Below the pieces are notes generated by a model. The model searched no databases. It saw only the letters and a program-made list of their open reading frames with translations, and was not told the DNA's origin. A stretch of DNA of 64,000 nucleotides, taken from the NCBI RefSeq assembly GCF_040869045.1, contig NC_090319.1, positions 228,508,490-228,572,489 on the forward strand, written 5' to 3'. The translations under genes were made by a program, and so were the position numbers. The stretch's first letter is position 1. Every line of letters starts with the position of its first letter. Origin of the DNA: Eurosta solidaginis. Taxonomy: Eukaryota > Arthropoda > Insecta > Diptera > Tephritidae. Of the stretch, positions 42,399 to 54,739 are shown piece by piece.

Positions 42399-45155
42399 CT
42401 GATACGTATGATATCCAAGCCAAGTATCTTAACCCCCTCAACTAACCCAACTTGTCAAACAATTTTGGGAGCTCGAAGATCTTCAAGCTAGAGGGCACTA
42501 TGCACCTGAACAAATTCTATGCGAAAAACTATTTGACGATACTACAGTAAAGGCTAACGATAGGCGCTACATCGTTCGCTTGCCAATGAAGAATGAGGTC
42601 TCACTTGGAGAATCAAGAGATGCCGCAGTGCGCGCATTACTACGCATGGAGAAAAGGTTTCTCTATAACATTCAACTCAAAAATTAGTACAGTAAATTCA
42701 TGCAAGAATTAATCGATTTGAGACATATGGAGATGGTCGGTCCAGCTGCAACCCACACTTATTATATGCCCCACCATGCAGTCGTAAAGAATACGAGTCC
42801 TGCAACCAAACTAAGGGTGGTGTTCAACGCTTCGATGAAAACATCATCGGGAAAATCGCTAAACGACGCTCTAATGTTAGGTCCACAACTGCAACAAGAC
42901 TTGTTTTCGATCTTAGTGCGTTTCCATACGCATCGCTACGGTATCATCGCTGACATCGCAACGATGTATAGGCAAGTCTACGTCGCACCACAGGACGCAG
43001 ACTACCAACGCATAGTGTGGCGCGAACATTCAACATCGCCAATATTGGATTATCGCCTGCTCTGAGTTACTTACGAAGTAGCTTCCGCATCTCATCTTGC
43101 TGTAAAGTCGCTACACCAAGCAGCACTTGAAGCCGGCGACACTTACAAAGTCGCGGCTAAGACAATCATGTCAGATTTCTACATGGGCGATTTGCTGAGT
43201 GGAGCGGACACCTTTCAAAACCTCTCCACACTGCAAAGGGACGTCTCCTTCGTGCTTTCTCAAAGCGGCTTCGAACTTCGCAAGTGGCCAACAAACAGTC
43301 AGCAGTTAGAAGAGCAAATACCACATATATCTAAACAAGTGCGCATCTGTTAGCTGCGGATAACGAAGTTCGCACTCTAGGGTGCATGTGGCACACAAAC
43401 AACGACATGCTGTCCATAGCTGTCAATCTAAACCAGTTGCCTCAGAAACTTACAAAACGCGCTTTTTTATCTCACACTAGCAAAATATTCCACCCGTTTG
43501 AATTAGTCGCTCCGTGTACGCTACAATCCAAAATATGGCTTCAATCAATTTGGCGTCTGAATGTTGACTAGGATGAGTTGGTACCTAACGAAATCGCCGA
43601 CAATTGGGTTAAACATCGCCTTGAGCTGACGAAGCTCTAAACGCTTAGCTTAGCCCCGTTTCACCTAACGAGTTCCATGTATTCATTGATGCCTCAGAGG
43701 CCGCGTACGCAGCGGCCCTTTACTGTCGAACTAAAGATCCAGATGTGCAGGCAAAGGTTTTACTATTCGCAGCAAAAATCCGAGTAACACCACTCAAAAC
43801 TACGTCGTTGCCGAGGTTAGAGTTATGTGCAGCTCATCTTGGCACAAAGTTAGTTCGCCAAGTCCAATCAAGTACTGATTGCAGAATAGAAAAGTTGTTT
43901 GCATGGGCGAATTCTATGGTTGCATTAGCTTGGCTGCAAGGAACTCCTAATCGCTGGTCTACATTCGTAGCAAATCGTGTAGCCGGCATACAAGAGTTAT
44001 TATCGCCAACTACTTGAAGCCATTTATCATCAGACAGAAATCCTCCTGATTGCGCTTCAAGAGGCCTCTCTGCCTCGCAACTTCTTTCACATTCGCTTTG
44101 GCGGCACGGGCCCACCTGGCTTTAAGAACGCGACGGTGACTGGTGGGTGCACCAATCCTCCCTACATACTACGGAATTGGAGTTAAAATCAACCAAAAAA
44201 ATTACTCATCTTACACAAACCGCTGAGGAATGGGATTTACTGACACGTTACCACTCATACAATAAGCTGGAGCGGGTAACTGCATATTTAATCCGCTTTG
44301 CTAACAATTCACGTATCATCACTTCTCGCTCTGGTCTCGAAACACGCACTACGGGCAATCTGACTTGCGCCGAACTTCGCACAGCCGAATTAGCTTTGGT
44401 AAGATACTCTCAATCTAATGCGTTGGAACTAGAATTATATAATTGCAGATTAAATAAGCCTGTACCGGTGCGGGGTAGCCTCGTACGTCTCCATCCATTC
44501 ATACATCACGAAGGTTTTTTACGCGCGGGGGGCCGGATTAAAAACTCAAATTTCGCATATAATGTAAAATACCCTATAATAGTACCAAGAAATGCACCAC
44601 TTGCTAAGGTCTTCGCTGCTGAGATACACATTGGTTAAACGAATCAGACACATCAGTTAGACACAGCTTTCCTAACATACAAAGAATTTTTAACCGTACT
44701 CACCGAAGTCGAAGCCTGCGTAAACTCGCCCTATATGCTCAATACCTAACGACGTTGACGACTTCGAGGTCCTTACGCCAGGACATTTCGTCATTGGCGA
44801 ACCACTAAGAGGGTTACCTGACCCTGACACAGAAGAATATAAGGGAACACTTTTCCAACGGTGGCAAATAATCACATCTATCCGACAACATTTTTGGAAA
44901 CGTTGTCGTCATGAGTATCTTGTTAATCTGCAACAACGAACTAAATGGTTTCGACCAACGCAAAACTTACGAAGAAACGACATCGTAGTCGTCCACGATA
45001 ATAACACTCCCCCAACTAAATGGAAACTGGGGTGTGTACTCGACACCCACCCTGGGAAAGACGATCATGTTCGTGTGGTTAATTTGATAAAATCAGAACG
45101 ACCTATCGCTAAGCTATCGCTGCTGCCTACAAATTCGGATATATTTTCAAATTAA
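42399..45155 (+). pseudogene. pol: BEL-1 pol, broken, copy B
   Basis: Duplicate of 35306-38061 with the same TGA in RT (43063-43065), the same YMGD change and the same integrase deletion. Extra differences include a TAA near 43639 in place of a Ser codon. Shared defects show that the element was dead before duplication. TAA at 45153-45155. Confidence 0.87.
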
Positions 45156-45219
45156 TTGATAATGTAATTTTATTTAATACTGTATTGTAATTTTGAACAG
45201 TTGTTCAAGGCGGCCGGCA

Positions 45220-45437
45220 TGTTCGAGCCTAATTGGCAACTTTGTACACACATACTTTTCTCTAATGTCATCAGCCAGCTTTGGCTGCACTGTGCTGTCA
45301 GCTGTCAGACATTGTTTACTTCCGCTTTATAAAATCTATTCCATCCTTGTAAATTACTTGATGTGTTTTTTTATAATCCGCATTAATCGGCAAGTATAAG
45401 GATATTTTCAACCCGCAACTACTATCCACCGCTCACA
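45220..45437 (+). repeat. 3' LTR of BEL-1 (copy B)
   Basis: 218 bp, followed by GTTAG at 45438-45442, as in copy A. The following 45443-46384 is AT-rich with no gene. Confidence 0.9.
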
Positions 45438-46384
45438 GTTAGCATAAGTAAAATCATATAAAAGTTATATGAATCGATTCGTATGGATCAGCCGCAATGC
45501 ATAGGCCTATTTTTGTTAACAAATATTACTCTATTTGTTTATAATTAATAGAAAAAGTTTTTTGTAAATTCGAACAATCTCTGCAAATATCGAAGTTTAC
45601 TTTCGTGCCCAAAAGTGCGCCATCTGTAGGGCCAATTATGTTAGTGCTCTAAGACACCAACCCACATATTATGTTGAATTCGAAATTCGACGAGCTGCGT
45701 AGTCGTGCTGCTCAAATGTTTCACCAAGATATATACATATACGTACGCGCCACACGGTGAAAGAATAAAACATGGTTTCCCATTACCTATATTGGTCTGT
45801 ACCAAAATCCTAAAATAGTTGTTAGCGCACAAAAAAACTTTAAAAAGAAGTAATTTTTAACCGGCCGATTTTTTCGAACAAATTTTAATTACACCTAAAT
45901 GCATTGGTCTTTATTTAACAGATTCTTTGTTTTATATTTTAGTTGCTTTAAAGAAAAACATGAAATAACAAATATTGAGTTAACTTTTGTTGAAACTAAA
46001 TAAATTTATTTATAACAATTAATGGCAAATTTGCCCGAAAATATTTTTGCATTTGCAGATTTAATCCTTATTTTAGATAAAGTACGTGTTATATTGAAAA
46101 AATAAAAATAAAAATAAATTTCCTACAAAAATATAACATTAAAATTTTCTTATGCTAATTTATTTTATTCCTTATTTTATTATATATTCTTTTATTTCCA
46201 CTTAGTTTATTATTATTTAAATGCAACTTGACTGAACAGGAAAATTTCACGTTGTATATTAAACGAAAAAAGCGTCCCAAAAACGTTTGTGGTTTTAGAT
46301 CAAAACGGCAACCGGCATCATAGCGGCCGTATTGCATAGGCAGTGTATTACTCGCTATATTTATTATTAGGCTAACTTTGTTGG

Positions 46385-46699
46385 CCGCCGTGGTGTGATG
46401 GTAGCGTGCTCCGCCTACCGGGTTCACACCCCGGGCAAAGCAACATCAAAATTTTAGAAATAAGGTTTTTCAATTAGAAGAAAAAGTTTATAAGCGGGGT
46501 CGCCCCTCGGCAGTGTTTGGCAAGCGCTCCGGGTGTATTTTTGCCATGAAAAGCTCTCGGAGTCGGCATAAAACATGTAGGTCCCATCCGGCCAATTTGT
46601 AGGGAAAATCAAGAGGAGCACGACGCAAATTGGAAGAGAAGCTCGGCCTTAGATCCCTTCGGAGGCTATCGCGCCTTAAATTTTTTTTTTTTTTATTTT
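46385..46699 (+). mobile_element. tRNA-derived SINE (unit two)
   Basis: Same SINE as 39220-39533 with the same AACTTTGTTGG flanks (46374-46384, 46700-46710), so it was copied by the duplication rather than inserted twice. 46711-47793 holds no recognised gene. Confidence 0.88.
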
Positions 46700-47793
46700 A
46701 ACTTTGTTGGATTATATGCCCATTAATCGGATGCTTAGATCCCATAACCCTAATCTGTTTATGTCGCTTAAAGTTATAAAATTAATTTTATTTTAGTAAA
46801 TATGTTTGCGTGAATAATTTCAATGTGTTTGTTTGTTTCTCTTTTCTTTCTAATTTATTCTGCTTTGTTATATCTTAGTATTATATCGTTCACAGACGAT
46901 ATTTTATGGTAGATATGGTCATATATATTCATGAAATGGAATTTTTACAAATTTGATACAAATTAATTACGTACATAGATCTCAATGGGAATCCCAACAT
47001 TAAATATCCGAACATTAGAGTCTTCATATTTCCACAATGATAACATTAAAACTCGGAAAAAAGTGCACTTATTGCATTGTTATATGGCACTGTTTATCCA
47101 CTTCACTTAATTTTTTCGCACTTTAAGTACTTTATTTTTTTTTTTGCTTTCATAAAATTTTTTTTTTAGTAAACTCTGCCTTTTTTCTCATTACATAATT
47201 TTTTTATATTTTTATTTTATTTTTTATGAAGGTATCCTCTATTCTATTCGAAATTTTGGTTTTGTGACACATTTACGTATTACATATGTATTTATACAAA
47301 ATTAAACTCGGTAAAGCGACAATTGCATACATAACGGGTGGCGTGAAATAGGCTAAATTCCTTTAGCACATTTCTTCGTTTTTAACTTAAAGTTCGTGTT
47401 TTTTGAATAATGACACTATTGAAGTAAATGGGCGATATATGTATATGGGTGATATAGGCCTACTGGGGAACCGAGCACCCAAAACTAACTTCGGCAGTGC
47501 GCCAACGGGGACCTCCCGGGTGGTGTGGAAAAAGCTATTTTTCAATTCAATTTCAAGTAATTTCCCCATATTTCTATGTCAATTTCATTTCATTTTACAT
47601 ATTTTTGTTTAAAGAGCTCCATACCAAAACGTTATAATTACATTTGAAAAGTTTGTAGGAAATTTAAGAAAATACAATCAAAAAGTACATCGTCTTAGAT
47701 CAAATTCAAAATTTTAGTGAAAAATTTAAGTTATACCAGTTTGCTATATTTCCACTCACTGCTTAACTATTAACGCATTATTGCACTACCCCC

Positions 47794-48064
47794 TGTAGTG
47801 ATGTACTACACGTTGTTATGAAATAATTGTTGTTGTTAACACTTTAATTATTCTTTAAAATCGAGTTTCAAGTTTTTTATATTACATGTTATTTTTGATG
47901 TGAACATTTTTATATTGGTTTTTGAGATGGTTGTTCATAAACTTTTATATTGAACAAATTATAATTGAATTGTACGAGATTGTTGAATAATATAATTATT
48001 AACAAATATAATTAAATTGTACGTGTTTATTAAATCTCTAATATAATTGAATTGGACGTGATCA
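47794..48064 (+). repeat. Ty3-C 5' LTR, unit-two copy
   Basis: Starts TGTAGTGATGTACTACACG, ends about GTGATCA (uncertain). A possible primer site (TTTGGCGATTCTACC) follows within about 15 bp but I could not assign a tRNA. Confidence 0.7.
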
Positions 48065-48475
48065 TTAAATTTGGCGATTCTACCAAATCAGCTAAATCTG
48101 TAACTTAGAGCCGAACTATACTCATTGAGCTGAAAGCGTAATCTTTGCGCATTTAAGCCGAAAATTTACTCAAAGCGAAAAATTAGATACGCACAATAAA
48201 AAACGCGTTTTATTATCATTATTGCATCCTGTATACAATTACAAAGAAATTTAACAAAAACAGCCAGCAACCCAAACAATCAAGTACCTTTTTAAACATC
48301 AATTTCATAAATAATAAATAGCACCAATTGCAAATATCAAGCAGTTCATAATATTTCAAAAAACAATTTAAAGGCAGAAGAAAAGCAAAAAGGAAGCACA
48401 CGTGGATCAGGGCGTTGCTAAAGTGTGTGGTAGTGACTTCAAATTGACGAAGGATAAGTAGATATATTTATATCT

Positions 48476-48692
48476 ATATATGAGCCGTTTATTTTGAAAG
48501 TGGCATAAGTCATTTCATGTCGTTTAGGTTTAGTGATAATTTGTTTGTCCAATATCCAAAAGATGCAATTCTTATTATTATTTTATAATTGTTGAACCAT
48601 CTATATATAAATTCGTTCAAAAATAACAATGCACATTTAGACCATGAGTTGGAAATGACTTATGCCACTTTCAAAATAAACGGCTCATATAT
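48476..48692. mobile_element. MITE with 41-bp TIRs (unit two)
   Basis: Second copy of 41261-41506, shorter because a block near 48548 is missing. Here the two TIRs match at the position that mismatches in unit one. Confidence 0.7.
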
Positions 48693-48782
48693 TGATTATA
48701 TAATTTTATTTTAATTTTATAATATATTTATAGAAGTATATCGGATTACTATTTATTTTTATTTTTGTGAACCTTTTTCAAA

Positions 48783-50598
48783 ATGTTTCATTCTCCGCAT
48801 GAAACGGGCACGGGAGATAGGCAAAATAGGTCTCTTATAGACATAGAGGATCCATGTGAGTTCTCGTCAGAAAATATACGCAATCCTTAAGATAGGAATG
48901 AAATTTGTGCCACTTCGGTAAAATTACCACAATTTTGGTCCAGAAGGATGGTTCGTACATGCTGAGACGCAATTTGCTACAAAAGGCATAACTAGAGATT
49001 TGACCAAGTACGAGTTTATAATAATTGCCTTGCCACAAGACATTATTGCAAATGTATTAGATGTCATTCAAAATCCACCTAAAAGTGGAAAATATGACAA
49101 TTTAAAGAAAATGCTTATTGATAGACACTCCTTAAGCGAGCAGAGAAGATTGGATGAAATTTTATCAGATACTGAGATAGGTGATCGGAAGCCTTCTGAA
49201 TATTATACGACCCTTGACCAACTAGCAGGTAATACTATTGATTAAAATTTCCTTAAAAATCTTTGGTTACGTAAACTTTATGTTGCATTGACTAGTGCTA
49301 ATTCAAATAATATTAATGATCGTTTAATGGTGTGTTCAGTTTATACTTATAATTAAGAATTCATGAGCTTAACACCGGCTTACAATAATTGAATTTCAAT
49401 TATTATGTTTTCTAAGAGAAACTGAAAAGAAAGAAACATTTACTGGCATATTGCGATGGAATGAATCACATGGTGAAACTGCAGTTGCCTTTAACCACTA
49501 GGCTATCCTGGTATTTGTTTTCATGCTTAATTCAGTTTTTCTCATTTCTACACTAACATCACAATTGAGACATTTGTCTCTATATTAATTTGTGTGCCAT
49601 GTAGATTTGTTTTTGTAAAGGTCTTCCTCGTTGCGAATGAGAAGCTTTGTAAACTCGGGCTCAGTTTTACATATTTATGTATGTTTCTTTAATGGTGTGT
49701 TCAGTTTATACTTATATTTAAGAATTCATGAGCTTAACACCGACTTATAATAATTGAATTTCAATGAAAAGAAAGAAACATTTACTGGCATATTGCGGTT
49801 CGAATCCCGGTGAAACCTTTGATAACATTACAAAATTGCCTGATGATGATTACGTTGGCGAGTTTCGAAATGGTTCCATCGCAATATGCCAGTAAATGTT
49901 TCTTTCTTTTGTCAACCAATCTGGTAACCCTGAACATTTGAACCATTACTGACCGAATGAAGAAGAGAAGAAGAATTTAGTTAGTTGAAGTTACTCGTAA
50001 GCGCTCGACGCGTGTGCGTCTTGTATCCTTTTTAATAATTAATCAAATATATATATTAAACTCTGTAAATCCTGACAAAATGAATTATTAAAGTAATAAT
50101 TAAAACTCTAACAACTAATGTTGTGACACTTTTCAGTTTCTCTTAGAAAACATAATAATTGAAATTCAATTATTATAAGCCGCTGTTAAGCTCATGAATT
50201 CTTAAATATATTAATGATCTTTTGCAACTGGCAGATAAAATTTGGGAGATAATCAGTGGTAATGAAATTTTAGAAAAGTTAGAAATAGGGTTGTTACATC
50301 TTCGATTAATATTGATGAATTGGGAAAAATTGTAGAGAATTTAACGGGGGCTACAACAAAAATGTGTGAAAGTTTTAATCATTTACAATTAGACATTAGC
50401 GAGATTAAAACACAAATTAATGACGGGCAGTCACGTCCAAAAAGGCGGAGTTTTTGTTATCGTAGAAATTCTCAGTCGCGAGGTAGATCAAAGTCCCAAA
50501 ATTGGTTATGTAGGTATCATTATCGTTTTGGCAGTAAAGCTCGCAAAAGTGAAGAACCGTGTGCTTTCGAGGCAAATAGCCCTAGTCAAACAAACTAG
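48783..50598 (+). pseudogene. gag: Ty3-C gag, broken, interrupted by a foldback element
   Basis: MFHSPHETGTGD begins at 48783. The capsid segment at 49000-49245 includes LPQDIIANVLDV and DRKPSEYYTTLDQLAG. Coding stops at the foldback insertion near 49320 and resumes near 50198 with LQLADKIWEI, then SFNHLQLDISEIKTQI. The C-terminal motif CRYHYRFGSKARKSEEPC corresponds to the CHCC pattern of CsRn1-type Gags, with one Cys replaced by Ser. Ends near 50598. Confidence 0.78.
49321..50197. mobile_element. Foldback-like element in Ty3-C gag
   Basis: About 80-bp inverted repeats, with TTAAGAATTCATGAGCTTAA at 49347 onward mirrored before 50200, flank the insert. AATATTAATGATC occurs just outside both ends, a long target duplication or original gag sequence. 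Inside, AAAGAAACATTTACTGGCATATTGC occurs twice directly (about 49432, 49775) and once inverted (about 49878-49905). A tRNA-like box A (TAGCCTAGTGGTTAAAGG, minus strand, about 49490) and a box-B-like GGTTCGAATCCCGG (about 49797) are present. Confidence 0.6.
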
Positions 50599-51227
50599 AT
50601 ACTGCTGTTGTTGCAGCGACTAACAACAGCATTTTGAATTTTTCAACACGTCGCTTGTTTGTATTAGATAAAGAAAGCAAGCTTAAATTCTTAATAGATA
50701 GCGGTGCTGAGATTTCAGTTCTTCCTTCAACTAAATTCAAAATTTACAAAAAATCTCCAGATATTATTTTAACGGCTGTTAATGGCAGCATGATTTCGAC
50801 TTATGGAAAAGAATTATTAAAACTTAATTTAGGACTACGTCGAGAGTTTCCATTTGTATTTCTTATTGCAGATATTTCAAAACCTATCATAGCTGCGATT
50901 TTTTTTGGAAAATATGGACTTTTAATAGATATAAAGAATAAGAAATTAATAGATTCTCTAACTAGTTTGTCTGTAGACGCGATATCCGGGTTTTGCAATA
51001 TTTCATTGCCTAAATTATTTTCAGTTGAAAATCAATATACAAAGCTTTTGAAAAATGTTCCTTCTTTAACTTCTGAGCCAGCAAAGACTGAGTTCGATTT
51101 TTTATTAAAATCAGGGATATGTCGTCCATCTAAATCACATGGAACATCGCCATTACATTTAGTACCTAAAAAAGATGCAAATGACTGGCGTCCTTGCGGA
51201 GATTATCGTAGGATTAATTTAATCACT

Positions 51228-51640
51228 GTCGCATTCACGCCAACCCTTCAAAAAGTTGTGTTCTGTTGTAAAATCAGCTTAGCCTCAATAGAGGGCATAA
51301 TTATCTTTTCTCAACAACCTACCCATAAAAATGGCCAAAAATGCAACATTACTTGCCCTCGCTGCCAGTGACGGTGCAGAAAACAGCCCTGTCAATTAGC
51401 TAATGAATCACACGAAGCTGAAGCGAATGCTATATATGTACGTATGTGTCGCATCATGCCTCGCTCAAAAGCAATTTGCGACCACAGTTGACAGCGAACA
51501 ACCACACGAACTGCATTTTTTTGTAAAAAATGGTTAAAATTTTTGTTCTTTTCAAGTCATGCAGGGTGATACAATTTCACAGGGCGAAGTGAGAATCTTA
51601 AAAATGTTTGCCGCTGAAAGTGGCGACATTTTCGTGTAGA
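51228..51640. other. Unidentified insert or replacement in Ty3-C RT
   Basis: Ty3-C RT coding stops after CGDYRRINLITV and resumes at KEITINILFECLDKYGLNIK. The roughly 410 bp between have no RT similarity, no clear TIRs and no long frame. About 100 RT residues are gone, so deletion plus insertion is likely. Confidence 0.55.
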
Positions 51641-52944
51641 AAAGAAATCACCATTAATATACTATTTGAATGCTTAGATAAGTACGGATTGAATATCAAG
51701 CCATCTAAGTGCGTTTTTGGAGTTGGTCAAATTAGTTTCCTAGGTTATAACGTATCATCTGAAGGTATTCAACCATCAGTGCAGAAAATTCAATCAATTC
51801 CTGATTTTGGACGGCCAATGTCAATCAAACAAATGCAAAAGTTTGTGGGAATGGTTAATTTTTACCATAGGTATATACCAAAACTTGCTGAAATGCTAGA
51901 CCCAATACATAGCATGATAACAAAGGCATCAAGGAGCAACGATAAGGTACTTCATTGGTCTGATGAAGTAAATATAGTACTTTTGATAGAGACATACTCG
52001 CTATTTATTTAACTATTAAACACTTTAAACATTGGTTGGAATGTAGATCTTTTACGGTTTATACGGATCACAAGCCACTTACATTTGCATTGAATTCAAA
52101 GGTAGATCGCAGTCCAAGGCAGACAAGGCATTTGGAGTTCATACCTCAATTTAGTAGTGACATTAAATACATAAAAGGGGAATTTAACTGTGTTGCGGAT
52201 GTGTTATCGAGGATACCCGAAGTTTCAACGTTAGAAACCGTTGATGAAAATTTAAAAAAGTTATTTATTGCCCAAGGAAAAGATGTTGAAATTAAATCAT
52301 TAGTAGAAAATCTAAATTGTAGACACAAATTGGAATTAATATCAATTCCATTTTTAAATATTCAAAATTGGTGTGAGACGTCACTTATTTTAACAAGGCC
52401 ATAAATACCTCAAGTGTTAAGAAAATTAGTTTTCGAGAAATTACATGGTATAGCTCACATTTGAATTAAAGCAACACGTAGGTTGATCACTAGTAGATAT
52501 TTTTGGCCAGGAATGAATAAAGATGTAAACCGGTGGGCGAAAGAGTGCATTAATTGTCGAAAAACTAAAATTTATAGACATACAAAATCGCAAGTTTCGA
52601 AAATACCAATTCCAAAAGGGCGTTTTGAGCATGTACATTTAGGTATTGTTGGAACTCTTCCTCCATCACATGATTTTAGATTTATATTAACTTTAATAGA
52701 TAGGAATTCTCGTTAGCCAGAGGCATATCCTCTTCAAAATATTGCCGCGAAAAACGTGGCTGAAACTTTCTTTCGGGAGTTGATATATACGACTTGGAGT
52801 GCCGTTGACAATTACAACTGATCAGGGAGCGTAGTTTACATCGCATGTTTTTACAGAGCTCTCAAAATTTTTATGAAGTCATAAAATCATAACCCCCATA
52901 AAGATATTGCATGCGCGAACTTCGGTGGAAAGCAGCGGAGCGTA

Positions 52945-53174
52945 ACAAAATTCTAGTAGGTCACTTTCACCACACCAAAAACTTTAACACAATTTTTAAC
53001 ATAATTTAAGCACAGAAATACACTGATTGGCGTTTTAGTGAGTAAAAGTTAAAATTCTGAACACATTAGCTGAATAAAAAGTGTACAAATAATTATTAAA
53101 TAACAAATACAGACAGTGGTAGTTTAACAAATTCTGCTGTGGTAAGTGGTAAATGTGACCTACTAGAATTTTGT
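52945..53174. mobile_element. MITE, 230 bp, 20-bp perfect TIRs, in Ty3-C integrase
   Basis: ACAAAATTCTAGTAGGTCAC at 52945-52964 is mirrored exactly at 53155-53174. Non-coding interior. Integrase coding is lost on the left side before 52945 and resumes after the right end. Target duplication not clear. Confidence 0.7.
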
Positions 53175-53752
53175 GAAGCTTGCCTCACACGATTTTTCGT
53201 CTATGCAATGTCTCTATATTATACCGTTTCTGATTATGGCAAGTGGAAATGCAGCTGAGTGGTATGAGGAGTTACCTATAGTTTTATTAGGTTTGCGATC
53301 ATCCTATAAAGAAGATATTCAATCTACAGCTGCAGAGATGGTATATGGGGAAAATCTAAGACTTCCTTCGGAAATGGTCGTTCGATCTGAAAATAACTTT
53401 GACTCTTCTGATATTCTGTTAAAATTAAAAAAAAATTCAAGAATTGTGCATCAAACATATCTCACCATAAAAATTCACTAGTTTATGTTCCAAAAGATTT
53501 AGATGATTGCAAGTTTGTATTAGAGTTGATAGAAAGAGAACCGGGTTACAGGAGCCATATAAAGGATCATTTGAGGTAATAGAGAAAACACCAAAATGGT
53601 TCAAAATTAATTATTATAATAAATTCATGAATATTTTTATAGATAGAATTAAACCTGCGCATTTGGATGCGATTAAATATAGTCGTTTGGATAAAACAAA
53701 GAGACTTATATTTAATTTGTTAAATATGGAACACTTTGGAGGAGGGGAGTAG

Positions 53753-53966
53753 TGTATTGATGTACTACACGTTGTTATGAAATACTTGTTGTTGTTGACA
53801 CTTTAATTATTCCTTAAAATCGAGTTTTAAGTTTTTATATTTCATGTTATTTTTGATGTGAACATTTTTATATTGGTTTTTGAGATGGTTGTTCTTAAAC
53901 TTTTATATTGAACAAATTATAATTGAATTGTACGTGTTTGTTGAATAATATAATTATTAACAAATA
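53753..53966 (+). repeat. Ty3-C 3' LTR, truncated
   Basis: Starts TGTATTGATGTACTACACG after the polypurine tract and matches the 5' LTR up to ATTATTAACAAATA. Then unrelated sequence follows, so the right end is lost. Confidence 0.75.
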
Positions 53967-54600
53967 TTGTTTAACGCATTGACGCAAATGGATTTGAATT
54001 CAACTCTAATTCATTTAGTGAATTTAATGCTTAAAACTAACAATTGAAAATTAAAGGCTGATATTTCACACAGCAAATATGATGATGTAAAAGATAATTC
54101 CACAATAGGAAGAAAATTTGATAAAATGAAACTTGAATCGGTAAGTTGAATAGTATAACTGGGGATTTTAATCCGGCTTGCGACCGCGCAAGGGCTAGGT
54201 GGGGTTCGAGAACCAATCTCACGTGAGGATGGTGATGACCGCGCAAGGGTTAGATTGAGTTATGGGATTACCGCAGCGCAAGTGCTACCTCGGATTATTT
54301 TATATGGAAAGGTATAACTTACGGTTTTGGGATAATACTTCCTTTTCGTTTCTCCTGGAGTTGGATGTGGCGTGGGTGATGACGTTCATACTCGCTCCGG
54401 AGTTGATGATCCAAAGCAAATTTTATAAAAGTAGATGATATTGGTTGATGATAGGTGTTCAGTGTTCCGCGTAAACAAGAGAAAGAGTTAATGCATTGCA
54501 CTTGTATTTATAACATGGATTAGTGATGGAAAGCAATTCCAACACTGTTGACTGGAAGCACTGAATGGCAACTCCAGTCTACTCTACCGCCAGGGTTGTA
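53967..54600. other. Non-coding; three GCGCAAG repeats
   Basis: No gene recognised. GACCGCGCAAGGG(C/T)TAG occurs twice and CCGCAGCGCAAGTGCTA once at about 54180-54285. The stretch may be the 3' end of the minus-strand Pao-like element. Confidence 0.4.
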
Positions 54601-54726
54601 TGAACGGAAGTCGTAACTAGTGAAGTGAACGCAAGTCCCTTGGAGAAGTGATCGCAAGTCACAGATGGGTGATTAGGTGAACGCAAGTCACGGAAACTTT
54701 GCCTATTTAAGTAAACGCAAGTCACT
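54601..54726. repeat. Five-fold GTGAACGCAAGTCAC motif
   Basis: Starts at about 54601, 54626, 54649, 54678 and 54712 are TGAACGGAAGTC, TGAACGCAAGTC, TGATCGCAAGTC, TGAACGCAAGTC and TAAACGCAAGTC. Each unit is partly palindromic (GTGA...TCAC). Confidence 0.75.
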
Positions 54727-54739
54727 TAAACATGGCGAC

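Larger units (their letters stand above)
42399..49585 (+). repeat. Tandem duplication, second unit
   Basis: Same order as the first unit. Differences include extra blocks near 45709-45748, 45846-45865 and 47686-47728, and a missing block near 48548 (present at 41335-41365), plus scattered substitutions. The junction with unit one is TCTCTATAT-AT-CTGATACG. Confidence 0.93.
50634..53752 (+). pseudogene. pol: Ty3-C pol, broken
   Basis: Protease with LIDSGAEISVLPS (about 50693) and LNLGLRREF. RT start with PSKSHGTSPLHLVPKKDAND and CGDYRRINLITV, then an insert replaces the RT core including the YVDD region. RT thumb from 51645: GLNIKPSKCVFG, FLGYNVSSEGI and KFVGMVNFYHRYIP. RNase H is partial (FTVYTDHKPLTFAL). 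Integrase: HGIAHI, CINCRKTKI and HVHLGIVG, where the first catalytic Asp is Gly. A MITE splits the core, after which ELPIVLLGLRSSYKEDIQ follows. Several stops and frame changes. Confidence 0.82.
47794..53966 (+). mobile_element. Ty3/gypsy element Ty3-C (CsRn1-like), decayed
   Basis: 5' LTR at 47794, gag with a CHCC-type motif (CRYHYRFGSKARKSEEPC), protease, partial RT, partial RNase H and broken integrase, then a polypurine tract (GGAGGAGGGGAGTAG) and a 3' LTR at 53753 that is cut short. It carries three insertions. Before the tandem duplication its 5' half was the single copy now also seen at 40582-42396. Confidence 0.8.

Noticed and set aside
47387..47569. Minus-strand frame GALPKLVLGARFPSRPISP as a gene
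   Set aside because: Short, no domain or context, and kept in both units only because of the recent duplication.
54180..54290. CRISPR-like array of GCGCAAG repeats
   Set aside because: Only three short imperfect units, in a eukaryotic retroelement context; no CRISPR array occurs anywhere in the window.
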